DNA of 64,000 bases, from positions 168,539,481 to 168,603,480 of the forward strand of contig BSWB01000001.1 in the NCBI GenBank assembly GCA_033239125.1. The letters run 5' to 3'. The notes beneath the pieces were generated by a model that saw nothing but the letters and a program-made list of their open reading frames with translations, searched no databases and had not been told where the DNA came from. Made by a program: the position numbers and the translations under genes. This DNA is from Fagopyrum homotropicum (taxonomy: Eukaryota; Streptophyta; Magnoliopsida; Caryophyllales; Polygonaceae). Positions within the stretch are counted from its first letter, which is position 1, and each line of letters starts with the position of its first letter. Below are positions 36,301-47,080 of the stretch, one piece after another.

Positions 36301-38440
36301 GTCTGAATTATTTCGCCTTAGCAACACTAAGCTTCGGATGAGTTCCGCTTATCACCCACAAACGGACGGGCAAACAGAGGTGGTGAACCGTTGCTTACAG
36401 ACTTACTTGCGTTGTTTTTCCATGGAACAACCTCGCCGCTGGAGCCACTTCTTACTTGGGCAAAATTCTCATTCAACACTGGATTTCACTCATCTGCAGG
36501 GTTGACACCATTTCAGGTGGTGTACGGTCGTGAGCCCCCACCGGTGCATTCGTTTGTTCGTGGGGAGACAAGGTTGCTAGAGTTAGCAGCACAATTAGAG
36601 GCTCGAGATGACATGCTTCGTCTACTGCGTGACAACCTTATCAAAGCTCAGACGAGAATGAAGAAACAAGCGGTCGCGACCTCTCCTTTGAAGATGAAGA
36701 CTTGGTATTCTTGCGGCTGCAACCATACCGGCAACACTCCTTAGCTCGTCGGGGAAACCAGAAGTTATCTCCGCGCTTTTTTGGGCCCTACAAGGTGCGT
36801 AGAAGGATTGGCAAGGTTGCTTACGAGCTGGAGCTTCCCGCAGAGTCTAAAATCCACCCGGTATTTCATATCTCCTTATTACGCCAAGCTCATAGTCATA
36901 CTACTGATGTTTCTACTGTACCCCCTCCCATTTCGGATACTTTTGAATTTCGGGTTTCACCGGAAAAGGTTGTCTCTCATCGGAGGAAGTTTTTTGATCG
37001 CATGTTGTCAGAGGTATTGATTCAGTGGAAAGATAGACCTTTTGAAGAAGCAAGCTAGGAGGAATATGACTTGGTTCAGGAGCAATTTCCATCATTTCAA
37101 CTTGAGGACAAGTCGAACTTTCAAGGGGGAGTATTGATACGGTACTGCAGCACAGACCGTTGAAAGTGTATTCCAGGAAGAAGAAACAGTTGGAAGCAAC
37201 TACTTAATTAGTGGACCAAGTCTTTAGCTAAGTTATTTCTTAATTAATTTTAATTTGTAGGTTGTTAGAGTTGGATTATGTTAGAGTCAAGCACTAGCTT
37301 AGTTAGTGGAATTTGTTATTGCTTAGTGGAATTTGTTATTGCTTAGTTATAGGAGTTGATCTGAGTAGTGGTTAGATTATTCTCTATTTAAAGCCTGGAT
37401 TGGCTTAGTAGAAGGGCGTCTTAATTTTCATAATCATTAATACAAAGAGTCGTTGAGAGTGTTCTTGACAACTTCTTCCTCTTGGTGAGATTCATCATTT
37501 AAGAGTCGTTTGTCCTGGGGTTCTATCACAGAGCAACTAGAAAAGCTTGTCAGAGTGAAGAAAGCATATGTCAAGCAGATACAAGTGTACCTGAAATCGG
37601 TGGATGGGTTAGTTCCTTGCCAACCCATGTCTTTCCATTGGTCAGAGATCAACCCTTCTAGACGTACATTAGGGAAGCCTGCATGCCAAAATGCTTTCAG
37701 TGCATCCTGAGAAAACAAAAAGAAGTTATTATGCATAACATTCGAAGTGAGACCGGCTATAATTTTATAAGGGACATGGGAGTGTTAAACATCGACCCGA
37801 ATTAACATTTACTAGAGTGAAAGCACATAATATTACTCGATGATCAGGCCGGGTTTCATCAAATGGAACTTGTGCTCGTTCTTGCAGCCTTTGAAGTCTT
37901 TTATCCTGCCATAACACATTATGAAGAACTCTTTAGTCCTCAACTGTAAATGAGCATAAGGAAATCACACATTCACACTTTCTGTGGATGAGCAACCTTT
38001 TTAGTCCTAAACAAAGTTTGACCTAGAGAGCAGGGAAAATGCTTTCCCAGTGTGCACCGCAAATTTGTAAAACTCTTGTGGTATTTACAATTTACATTAG
38101 GTGACATGAGAAGACTTAGGCTTGGACTTTGGATAGTAACATAATGTACTTTGCATACATTTGCTCTATTTAGCGAAATAGGCACTGAGGTATTTGAGCG
38201 TAGTAAATCCATGGCAGATTGAAGACAGAGCATAAGGAGATATATAAAAAGTTCATACTTTTACAAATGAACAAAAATCAACTCATCAAAGGCAGAATCC
38301 ATCACATATTAGGAAAAGGATGGTCAAAGAAAAATTTGCTATTTTACCAGAATAGGACCCGCATTACAGTCATGAACTACATCACGTCTTAGCCCAGAAC
38401 GAGTCAATATTCCTCCAATCCATGCTCGTGGTCCACTCAT
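24397..38440 (-). CDS. ELMO-domain protein, eight coding exons, one 12-kb intron full of retroelements
   Basis: Exons on the minus strand, in reading order: 38348-38440 ([16 protein letters not shown]), 37837-37905 ([20 protein letters not shown]), 37591-37706 ([20 protein letters not shown]), 25580-25634, 25345-25465, 24829-24876, 24642-24736, 24397-24498. They total 699 nt, 232 residues, with matching phases and GT-AG borders throughout. The product follows the plant ELMO/CED-12 domain end to end: [73 protein letters not shown], and the ending REVLQ-type helix [14 protein letters not shown] to [13 protein letters not shown]-domain proteins regulate small GTPases (ARF/RAC type); plant roles are poorly known. 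A further non-coding exon ending near 39121 fits a 5' UTR. The intron 25635-37590 (11,956 bp) contains three nested LTR elements, all antisense to the gene. Start choice: the upstream exon is closed by a TAA in frame. Confidence 0.9.
26009..26258 (+). repeat. 5' LTR of the gypsy element (shortened)
   Basis: 250 bp compared with 394 bp for the 3' LTR. The 5' copy lacks roughly 120 bp before its end, including the segment with CTATTTAAAGCC, so the promoter end of this copy is damaged. Confidence 0.85.
26920..27980 (+). pseudogene. copia element 2 gag
   Basis: Starts [16 protein letters not shown]; aligns through [19 protein letters not shown] and [16 protein letters not shown] with gag of copia element 1. 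A stop at 27736-27738 interrupts it just before the zinc knuckles [14 protein letters not shown] (fourth ligand replaced by Phe) and [14 protein letters not shown] (intact CX2CX4HX4C). Confidence 0.85.
27981..30128 (+). pseudogene. copia element 2 pol remnant
   Basis: Protease is truncated. The GAG-pre-integrase region ([19 protein letters not shown]) is followed by the integrase core from 28450 ([44 protein letters not shown]). The RT start is frameshifted near 29800, with [13 protein letters not shown] and [18 protein letters not shown] still readable. After SLFLKHSD (about 30090) the sequence jumps to AAAEVTWL of RNase H, so more than half of RT/RNase H is missing. Confidence 0.85.
30129..32733 (+). 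repeat. solo LTR, 2605 bp, nested in copia element 2
   Basis: Runs from TGTAAGAGTTAGG to CCGGGTCGTTACA, flanked by TAATT (30124-30128) and TAACT (32734-32738), a one-mismatch duplication. Joining the flanks restores the copia RNase H frame [12 protein letters not shown]. No internal coding region is present. Promoter layout: an array of GATAATTATC words at 30601-30813, then CTATAAATAG at 30821-30830. Its terminal sequences and a shared hairpin (31495-31512) link it to the LTR at 13706-15560, both resembling Tekay/Del-type gypsy LTRs. Confidence 0.8.
32739..32972 (+). pseudogene. copia element 2 RNase H tail and polypurine tract
   Basis: Continues RNase H after the solo LTR ([20 protein letters not shown], then [10 protein letters not shown]), ends with a frameshifted tail ([17 protein letters not shown]) and a G-rich polypurine tract just before the 3' LTR. 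Confidence 0.8.
33600..37127 (+). pseudogene. gypsy pol remnant (protease, RT, RNase H, integrase, chromodomain-like tail)
   Basis: Protease is seen at about 33900 ([15 protein letters not shown]; the usual D-S/T-G is DSR). RT spans about 34500-34940 ([44 protein letters not shown]) and ends in a TAG at 34938-34940. RNase H covers about 34980-35680 ([49 protein letters not shown]). Integrase starts with [13 protein letters not shown] and [12 protein letters not shown] near 35890-36020 and runs through [19 protein letters not shown] (36350). The tail has [20 protein letters not shown] and [11 protein letters not shown], then [14 protein letters not shown] and [19 protein letters not shown], a chromodomain-like C-terminus. 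Many frameshifts. Confidence 0.9.
37135..37528 (+). repeat. 3' LTR of the gypsy element
   Basis: 394 bp with an internal 20-bp tandem duplication (GGAATTTGTTATTGCTTAGT, about 37310-37348). CTATTTAAAGCC near 37383 is a candidate TATA box. The right flank is CAGAG. Confidence 0.9.
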
Positions 38441-38444
38441 AGCA

Positions 38445-40593
38445 CTGTCATACAAATTATATACATTAACGAGATTAATTTCAAATCTACAGCACTTTTG
38501 TATACATAAGAATATAAGACAAATGTCACCCGAGAATTAAAATCTACAAGGCAGCAGCATCATCCAGCTATAAACCCTTTGGGAAAACCAAAATCAATCA
38601 AACCTAGCTCTCAACAACAACATCCCTGAAGACGACATTATTTCGTTGATGCTTCATTCACATCAGGAGGGCAAGCAATTCCAAGGCTCCAAGTTGAACT
38701 AACAGAAAATTTCAACTCGGCAAAAGGATGTACCAAAATGAAAGCACGTTATTGCATCAACCCATGATTTCAATCAATTGAACTTTGTGTCACCCCTTCA
38801 ATCCTTCATATTACTCATTTGTATGAATGCCCATAATGTCAGCATTGGTTGAATCAGTACGAATGTAGATTAAATTGAGGGGAAAACATCATGGATCGTA
38901 AAAAACATGCCAATATATATTTACACACAAAATAACAAAAAGGAAGAACGTGGGCATGACGCAAAGCTTTTCAAATTGCCAGGAAAAAATGTTGATAAAG
39001 AAGAAGCCCAGATTGTGCTTTTAGAAATGAAACATACCCGGACACAAAGGGACCCAGGAAGCAAAACCCTATATTTTTGCGTTAACAGATTAAATTAGAG
39101 AAAGAAAGGGAGAAGAATGGACCTGTCAATTGCATCTGAAAACTGAGAATTGGGGCCGAAGACGCAACCAGAGGTGGCGGTGGTGGAGGGGGAGAGGCGT
39201 TAAAGCTTAAGGGAAGAATGGTCGGAAATTTTGGCTAGAGCTGGAGAAACCACAATGCATTCTCCTCTTACAATTTCCGTAAAAGAGCGCCGAAAAAGTT
39301 TTTTTTGTGAATAACAACTTCTACAATTTACGGACACCCCCCAAAAAAAATATTGATTTGTATACATGAAAGTGTAATTTTTAAAAATATTTTGTACGTA
39401 TTTATCATCTAACTAATATCGATCCCAAGATTTGTGTATTAACTTCCGCAAGATTTTATTTAGACTATATATTTCCGTAAAAGAGGGCGGAGGGTTTCCT
39501 TGGATATTCTAAATTTACTTCCTTGAATCCAAGAGTTTCATATTTAACAAAATGAGGATCTTAGAAGCCTTAAATATCTAAAGAAGACAACATGTGTATA
39601 TTACCGCCGTGATTGGCAGAAATAAGGAAAACAAAAAAAGAGAGAAAAGAATCAGGTTAGCACAGGAAGTGGAAGATGTTATTGTTAATTCTAGTGGGTA
39701 AGTAAATGAGAAGAAGAGGGCAGAGTAGAAAGATAGAAGCCTAACAACTATGTGGGCATCTTGTTTGGGTGGTGGAGAAAGGCCTCATGTGATCGTGTTC
39801 CCGTCTTTGTCAATCTCAATACCGAATGCATCCTTCACAACCAGTGAAGACACAGAGATGCATGATACCTTTAGCTTGTCTATTAGTCCTTGTGATCAGT
39901 GGTGTTCCTTGATGACGTTGAAGGGTTCAAATCGTCTTACCTTGTTGATGATCAAGATCAGAGAATGCTTGTTTCAAGCATTCCTTGAGGCAGTCAGACA
40001 GGAAAAGTTCTCATCCAAGAATTACATCTACAAGAAGCCTATGAATGAATGATGCCGAGTTTGAGGTTTACTACAAAAAGTGCCGTGATGAGGGCAAGTT
40101 CTGCCTATGGCTGGAGGAAAAAACAAGAAGCCAAAACTCGAGAAGCAGGACAATGGATGCCGTCTTTGTTACCGGAGTGGGGTGAATTCGAGGCCATTGT
40201 TAAGGCTTTGTTATTTGCTCTGCTTATATTGATCTGATGGTTTAGAATCCTTTGACTTTGACATCATGTTATTGATATGCAAAAACCAAGTTGCAGTAGC
40301 AGGCTTGTGTCATCGTGGTTCCGAGCATCTTGTTTCGAGAACATCCCTTAGCTTTGTTTCAGCTGCACTTGATGCATTTGCATTGTCCTGCGGAACTGGA
40401 GTGCGAAATAGGCACACTTTCTGTGTCAAATTCTTCAACTATTTGAACCAGATTAATCAACTACTGCCTACAAAAAACTCACGTGTAATTTACCATAAAA
40501 AATTGTTCAACGGAGAGAGCATTGCATTTAGCATCCAACCCCGCTAACCTCACCTAGAGGCTATAGTTATCGAAGAGTGAGGAATGTTTGGAA
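38445..40593. other. ELMO upstream region with 5' UTR exon, plus unassigned ORFs
   Basis: A splice donor on the minus strand at about 39121 ends a pyrimidine-rich non-coding exon that joins the ELMO start exon. Between 39750 and 40240 several plus-strand frames look weakly coding (FQAFLEAVRQEKFSSKNYIY, and in another frame YYKKCRDEGKFCLWLEEK) but are broken by stops. I do not recognise the family; a decayed gene is possible. 40266-40547 holds another unassigned frame of 93 codons without a known motif. Confidence 0.4.
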
Positions 40594-43393
40594 ATGGAGT
40601 CGCTCCGTGGCAGCTTCCGCAAGTCATACTCATGGCCCCCATCTGACCTAATTAGGATATTCTCATTCTACTCCACTGCTTCTCCTCTCCTTCCTCTTCC
40701 CATATCCTCCTCTCCCTCTCCTCCATGGCTGGCCGCGGCGTCCGACGACTCTCTGTTCAGGAGGATTTCACCGGCGGGTAACCCTAAGGCTTCAGTTGTC
40801 CCCATTCTTGACCAGTGGTTCCAAGAAGGCCGCCCTGTCCACCGCGATGACCTCCAGTTCCTCGTCAAGCGGCTCAACCTTTTCCGCCGATACTCCCACG
40901 CTCTTCAAGTATTTCCTCTCTCTTCACTCATCTGCTTTGTATAATCTGCCTGATTCATATCTCTACTGTACTTCAAACCAAATACGGTTTATAAGGATCA
41001 ACGAATCGATTTTAAGAGCTTTCCTGCACCATTATCGGGTCTGCTTCTTTCATATCATCTTGGTCACTGCTGAATGAATTCTGTTTGACGTTTTGTACAA
41101 CCTAATTTGAGTTATCAGATTGTCTGCTGTCAACTAATGTCAGTTATTGGCTGTCAATATAGATATGTATGATGATGTTTAACTATATGTTAACTGGTAT
41201 CCTCTAACTCAATGCACTAGGGAGGTGGTTTTGGCTTGTTCAGTATACTTGGTGTTTGACTGAAGGATTTCACTTGTCAATGTAGTAGATGTGTATGATG
41301 ATTGGTTGACAACTAATCTGTAATTTCTATTTTCTGGGAGATGGTAATTTGATCTATTCTGATTTATCTCTTACAAGATGGAGTTTTGTAGTTTATATTG
41401 TAAGATATGAAGACAATCCTCTTCTGTTACTGTACGTATCCAGATATATGTTTATCAGACATTCTCTATGTGCTTGTTACATCAAATAGTCATATTGCAT
41501 CAAGGGCTCCAAAAAAGTTTAACCAAAATTTTACACTGGTATTTGTGTACCAGATGGTGAACATCATCCCTCCCTGCTAGAACAATATAACTTCCCTTGC
41601 ATAAACTCTGATGTATCTGAGTTTCTGGGTTCTACAAAACAGTGACCATAGTATCTAAGGTGTCACTGATCAAACAGGAGATGAAAAGCGTAACAACTGA
41701 GTTATATTCCTCACAAGTATTAGCAACCATAGTTTCCGGTGGTTTCAGTACAAATGAAGATATTGGTAGCGTTGTATTGGTTAACCATGTTTGGAATTTG
41801 GATACCTGTGTGAGATTTAGGGAAATGAAAAAACGTAAGGAACTGGAATCAATATAACAACAAAAACAAGTAAAAGAGGGTTTAATGCAAGGCTAGGTTA
41901 CTACTGCTTCCATAGTACTTGGATTATTTCCATTTCCTTTGCTTCTTCTTACCAGCTGGGATTTATGTTTGACACATAAATGGGCTTTGGCAAAGGATGT
42001 GTAGAACAGCCTTAAGTTGGTTGTTGTTTCACAACACATACATATGACTGTGAAAATTGGAATTTAAGAATGGCAAAATGATTGGTGCACTGAATGCTGA
42101 TGTACTTGCTAAATTTTCATTTGTTCAACCGTGGTCTCTTTGATTTACACGTACGTCATAATGCTTGATATTTTCCAATTTGTGTTTTAGGTATTTGAAT
42201 GGGGTGAAAAGATGTATCCGAAAATATCTCCCAGAGATATTTCAGTAAGGCTGGAATTGATCTCAAAAGTGAATGGGCTTGACCAAGCAGAAAAGTATTT
42301 TGATAGTCTTCCACCTTCTTCAAGAGGTCCCCAGGTCTACTACTCTCTTCTACAGTCATATGCTCGTAAGAAGTCTCTGGAAAAAGCAGAGGGTCTGATG
42401 CGGAAGCTAAACGAATTAGGATTTGCTGAAGCAATTCTTCCTTTCAACATCATGCTGAAGCTTTATGCTGAGCTAGGAATGTATGAAAAGCTAGACCCCA
42501 TTATGCAAGAAATGGAAGCAAAGGGCATCTGGTGGAATAAGTACACTTGCAACATAAGGATAAGTGCATATGCAGCTACCGGTGATATAAGGGGCATGGA
42601 GATTTTTCTTGGTAAAATCGAAAGAGATCCCTTGCAGACAGTAGACTGGATTGTTTGCATGGCTGTAGCACATGGATATCTCAAAGCTGGCCTTGTTGAT
42701 AAATGTGTAGTTATGTTGAAGAGAGTAGAGCGCCTTGCTCTTGGTCAGAGCAAGAAGAGAGCTTATCAATTCCTTCTCACGTTCTATGGTTGTGCTAAGA
42801 AGAAAGATGAGGTTTACCGTATATGGGCAATGTGCAAGTCCCGGTGGACTGTGCACAATAAGGGGTATCTTTACATGATAAGCGCGCTCATTAAATCAGA
42901 TGATATGGAGGGGGCTGAAAATATTGTAGAGGAGTACAACTCCCAAACTAAATCATTTGATTATCGGATCATAAATGTGTTAGTCCGTGCTTATGGAAGA
43001 AAGGGAGACTTGGAGAGGGCTGAAGCGTTGGTGTGCAAGGGAGTAAAGCATGGCGTGAAACCGCCCAGAAGCACATGGGACATTCTAGCTAGTGGGTATT
43101 GTATGCATGAACAAATGGAAGCTGGAGTGAAGGCATTCAAGAAGGCCTTGTTGGCGGAGCAAAAGGGATGGAAGCTTAATAGATTGCACTTATCAGTATG
43201 CCTTAATTACTTGAAACAGAAGGAAGATTTTGCAGAGCTAGAGGAGTTCACCAGCTTGCTTAGGAAGTGTGGTTACCCTTCAGAAACACCGTTGTCTGAT
43301 GGTTTGGAAAATTCTAGTGACCAAATAGATGATGAAGATGACGCAGAAATGGGAAAGAACGTATCTCCGTTTGAATTTGAGGATGATAGATGA
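40594..43393 (+). CDS. P-class pentatricopeptide repeat protein, probably mitochondrial
   Basis: Two exons, 40594-40908 and 42191-43393, joined in frame through a 1282-bp GT-AG intron to give 505 residues (junction HALQ/VFEWGEKMYPKISPRD). The start MESLRGSFRKSYSWPPS is rich in Ser, Arg and hydrophobics with few acids, followed by IRIFSFYSTAS, typical of a mitochondrial presequence. About ten degenerate 35-residue PPR units follow (for example LPFNIMLKLYAELGMYEKLD, YNSQTKSFDYRIINVLVRAY and WDILASGYCMHEQMEAGVKA). There is no E, DYW or SMR domain. The tail is acidic (DQIDDEDDAEMGK). The overall pattern is that of the short mitochondrial P-class group that includes Arabidopsis At2g20710 and At4g21705. 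Such proteins bind organelle RNA and influence its processing or stability; the target RNA is not known. Confidence 0.93.
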
Positions 43394-44356
43394 TTGCATA
43401 GCTCTAGATCTTTAAAACATCTAGTTCTCCATGCATTGTTCATGTTCTATCAAATGTTTAGTACAACCTTACCAATTGATAAAATCAGTATTGTCTTATA
43501 ACATCACAATACTTCCACTAAACACGGAGAGCCAAGACTCATATCAAACCTGACCTAACCGTACTAATATATATACGAGCCAATATACCTCTTCAAACAT
43601 CTGATTTGGCATATTTAAGCCGATATTAGTCTTCAGACATGGAGCGGGGGAGCTTTCACCGAGGGCGTGGGCGTTGAGTAGGTCATTGTATGAGTGAGTT
43701 TCATCCTAAAATCAATAGACAATAGCCTCGTATACTATACAATGAGTGAGTTTCATCCTAAAATCAATGGACAATAGCCTCGTATACTAGGCTCAAATTC
43801 ACCCAACTTTAAACGTGACAATAGCCTCATATATTTATTTTTGACGGTTGTGTTAGGAACTTAGGATTAGATATGGATAGGGTTTTCAAAGTTAGGTTCA
43901 ACCCGATTTGATTTTAGTCGGTCTAGACCAAAGATTTTTGTATAAAATGTTTATTTTATGATATTCTTTGTGTTAGTTTTGTAATTTGGATCGTAAAATT
44001 TTGTTAGACTCTTTTCAATAATATATTTTATATGGATATTTAATATTTCATTAATAAAATGTATTATTAAAAAGGAAAAATTATAGCGGTCGTGAGGTTC
44101 AATAGAGCTTAGATTTAATCCGATTTCTTTTCCTAGTATTAAACATTAGGGTCAGGTACGAAATTTATTAGACTCGGCTTGCATAGCCATAGCATATCAG
44201 AAACAGGTTTTCAAGTGTTCATAAAACAACCTCAAAGAATACTTGGCAATTTGACATTAGAAAAGGAACATGAAAAGGTTTATTTCTTATATGATAACAA
44301 GATAGGACATTTTGACACACTCCATTCTTTGCAAAGCTTTTACCTAGAATGGTAGA
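43394..44356. other. convergent 3' region with a short tandem duplication
   Basis: Non-coding DNA between the PPR and LRX-like genes. 43690-43737 is repeated at 43742-43789 with one difference (ATGAGTGAGTTTCATCCTAA at the start of each). The unit resembles a dispersed repeat near 46530-46650 and 56705-56760. Confidence 0.6.
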
Positions 44357-45544
44357 CTACGGGCGGCTAGTAGGTGGCCAAACTGGCGGCATACTGATGC
44401 TACCACCAACAGCGACCCTGCCACAAGGATATTCTAGGCAATCGACAGGGTGTTGGAGCCAAGCGTCACACACTTTCTTGCTTCTCTGGAGAGGCTTTCC
44501 AGGCAAACAGTTGCTATGGTCATCATATATGACCCCTCTAGAGGTCAAGTTTCGACAGATTCCCTCTTCTTCACAGAAGAAGTTGTAAGAAAACGTCATG
44601 TTAGCGAGGCTAGGCAGCACACAGATTCCTAGCAGGATTTCTCCGGTCATCATGTTATGAGCTAGATTGAGGTGCTCCAAGTGTTCCAGCCCTGCTATAC
44701 TGTAAGGTATGGGGCCTACCAGCTTGTTGAAGCTGACGTCAAGGATTCTTAGCTTGTATAGGAATCCGACTTCCTCTGGCAAGCAGCCGGATATGTTGGT
44801 GTTTATGAGCACAAGCTCCTCTAAGGAACTTGCAAATTTAGCTATGGATGGAGGTAAGCAGCCTCCGAAATTGTTGTTAGCAAATACCACAGCTGATGCA
44901 GAGGAGGCTCCTATGTTGGATGGGATTGCGTTTGTTAGACGATTGTTGTTTATGAAAATGGCATCAAAACTCCTGTTGAAGACCTCGGAGGGAAGTGGTC
45001 CTTCAAACTCATTGTAACGAAGATCAAGATATTTCAATGAGGGGAGATAAAGGACAACTAATGGGAACGGCCCTACAAACCGGTTGTTGCTAAGATCAAG
45101 TTCGTACAGCAATGTAAGGTTTGATAATGTTAGAGGTAGGATGCCACAGAAGCGGTTGCTATTGACATGTAGGAGTGCAAGATCGCTTAAGAGGCCGATT
45201 TCATCAGGAAGGAACCCGGCTATGTCTTGATGGTTCAGATCAATTCCGGCTACAACTTGGGTATTCGGGTCATCTAGTGACACTGTGCAATACACACCTT
45301 TGTAGCTGCAAACGGATAATCCGATCCAATTGGTGGTGAAGTTGTTAGGGTCAGAGTAGATCACACGCTTCCATCCTTGGAGCGCAATGTAAGCTTGGTG
45401 CAGCCTCGGATTTAAGGCAGAAGAGTTGTCACTTTGGTGGTGTGTAGCATGGTGTCTTGCTTGAGGAGCCATGTGTTTGGCTGTGGCAGATTCAAGGAAG
45501 ACGGGAAATGAAAGAAGAAGAGGTAAGATGTAATTCAAACCCAT
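44357..45544 (-). CDS. LRX-like secreted leucine-rich repeat protein lacking the extensin domain
   Basis: Single-exon ORF of 395 residues. The N-terminus (MGLNYILPLLLSFPVFLES) is a signal peptide. Next come the LRX-type N-terminal region (NPRLHQAYIALQGWKRVIYS, then NWIGLSVCSYKGVYC) and about ten leucine-rich repeats between residues 98 and 325 (DLNHQDIAGFLPDEIGLLSD, LYELDLSNNRFVGPFPL, LRILDVSFNKLVGPIPY), and the Cys-rich cap (CLPGKPLQRSKKVC, HPVDCLEYPCG). In LRX proteins this cap leads into a long Ser-Pro repeat extensin domain; here only about 20 residues with PPVWPP remain before the stop. LRX N-terminal parts bind RALF peptides in the cell wall, while the extensin part anchors them. Without that anchor this protein is probably soluble in the wall. 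Some Arabidopsis relatives (such as At4g06744) are similarly short. Confidence 0.92.
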   Translation of the reverse strand: MGLNYILPLLLSFPVFLESATAKHMAPQARHHATHHQSDNSSALNPRLHQAYIALQGWKRVIYSDPNNFTTNWIGLSVCSYKGVYCTVSLDDPNTQVVAGIDLNHQDIAGFLPDEIGLLSDLALLHVNSNRFCGILPLTLSNLTLLYELDLSNNRFVGPFPLVVLYLPSLKYLDLRYNEFEGPLPSEVFNRSFDAIFINNNRLTNAIPSNIGASSASAVVFANNNFGGCLPPSIAKFASSLEELVLINTNISGCLPEEVGFLYKLRILDVSFNKLVGPIPYSIAGLEHLEHLNLAHNMMTGEILLGICVLPSLANMTFSYNFFCEEEGICRNLTSRGVIYDDHSNCLPGKPLQRSKKVCDAWLQHPVDCLEYPCGRVAVGGSISMPPVWPPTSRP

Positions 45545-47080
45545 GTTGAGTTGTTGTATGGTTTACAGGCTGGCTGTTTTTTATCTTATTTATGAGAAAT
45601 TTTCCCTACTGCTCATTTCTAGTAATTTCTTAGACTCAATCATGGGAAGGACTCTAAGACCTAACTGGCCATAGAGACAGTTAACCGTCACAAGCACTGC
45701 ATCTTATACTGAGAGATACTTCCATGACGATGACTGCTCATCTTACCAAGCTAGCTTCTGTTGCTTTGAGAAGGTAGTTGGTTAATCATGGGTCCGAAGA
45801 AAGAAAATATTTGACATAAGCGTGACGTTGAGATTTTGAGCATGATAAGGTACACTAGAAAAAATACGTAGATGAAAAGGGATTCGTACAAAGAGCATGA
45901 AAGTGAAATGACTCCTACCAGATTTGAGTTCTTACTGTTGATATTGCAGTAGGAGGGTGACAGCAAGAGTAAAAAGAAGGCAGGTTTCCTTTGAAATGAA
46001 GAGATAGGAGGGCCTCAAGTTTGCTTAATGTGCTCCATTCTTTCTTCTGTTTTGAGGTGCGAAACAGCTCTTTTGCCTTGAACAGCTCCTCTTGACTTTC
46101 ATGTTTCGTTTGCTGATGGCGTTGTGGTTGGATGTATGAAGGTCTATTTTATAACTTAATAGTTTGTGATTTGCATTGATAAAATTTCCTCCTCATCACA
46201 TTGCTGATCCATCTGAAGTCTGAACTGCTTTGTATGTATACCCAGGAATAGGATTACGAGTCCTAGCCTGCACTGCTAATTCACTCTAACGAAAAAAGGA
46301 TAAGGAATAAGATGCTGGACTGCATAGTTGAAATTTTAGACGAGTTGACGTTCACCCGTTTATAAAGAGTAGTTTCTGGTAAGAGAAAAATAAATGCTTG
46401 TTTGTCAAAATATATCCTCAACATCTCTAGCTTTATGATCCCCTAACGTTCACCTGTTTATAGGCAATAGGAGGAGTAGTCCACCGACGGTCGTGTGCAT
46501 ACGAGTGCACATGCGCATTAGGCCCAAGCCCAGCACATAAATCCGGCGAGTTCCATCCTAAAACCAATTGGCAATAGGAGGAGTAACCACCGACCTTATA
46601 TACTAGGCTCGGAGTGTCCCCATCTTTCGATGTGGGACTTTATTATCTCCAGTGTATTTTTCCCCACGAGGCCATGAAATTACGTCCAGCAGCAGCGTGC
46701 TAATAGTTCCAACCTTACCAGAAGATTTGGGCTTTATAAGATTAATTGTGCTTCGAGTGCATCTGGTAATTTGGATTGAATTTGGCTAAGATGGCATGAG
46801 AATCGGCAAGTATGGGAGATTCCCTGCAACTACAGTGTCTACAACCAGAATCCCCAGATGCAGATTCGCTGCAAAAATGAGACAATCAAGGTTTCTAACG
46901 ACAAAAAAAAACTTCACAAGAGGACCAATTCACATATATGCGGGGGGGGGGGGGGGACCTAGACATGGCTTCGAGTAGGCCAGGGATGAGGTGTAAGATG
47001 GTTCGTGGAGAACAGCAAGAACACTAGGTTCTGGACGGATTCACTGGGTCAACCGGAAGGCATAGGGTGAGGTCAGGGAT
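45545..47080. other. intergenic DNA with a dispersed repeat and a poly-G run
   Basis: CATAAATAAG on the minus strand near 45586-45596 is a possible TATA box for the LRX-like gene. 46520-46660 holds a repeat (AAAACCAATTGGCAATAGGA, CTTATATACTAGGCTC, CGATGTGGGACTTT) of a type scattered through eudicot genomes; shorter relatives lie at 43690-43789 and 56705-56760. 46942-46956 is a run of 15 G. No gene seen. Confidence 0.5.

Larger units (their letters stand above)
26009..37528 (+). mobile_element. Ty3/gypsy chromovirus-type retrotransposon inside the ELMO intron
   Basis: LTRs begin TGATACGGTACTGCAGCACA and end GGGGTTCTATCA. The 5' LTR is 26009-26258 and the 3' LTR 37135-37528, flanked by AAGAG (26004-26008) and CAGAG (37529-37533), a one-mismatch duplication. 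A TGGTATCAGAGCC primer-binding site (26263) matches the plant initiator tRNA-Met, and a purine-rich AAGGGGGAGTAT precedes the 3' LTR. Gene order gag, protease, RT, RNase H, integrase, chromodomain-like tail identifies gypsy of the chromovirus branch. Removing the nested copia element leaves about 5.1 kb, a normal size. Several stops and frameshifts show it is inactive. Confidence 0.93.

Noticed and set aside
46942..46956. 15-G run as a possible G-quadruplex control element
   Set aside because: A single homopolymer with no gene nearby at the right place; it may also be a sequencing or assembly artefact.
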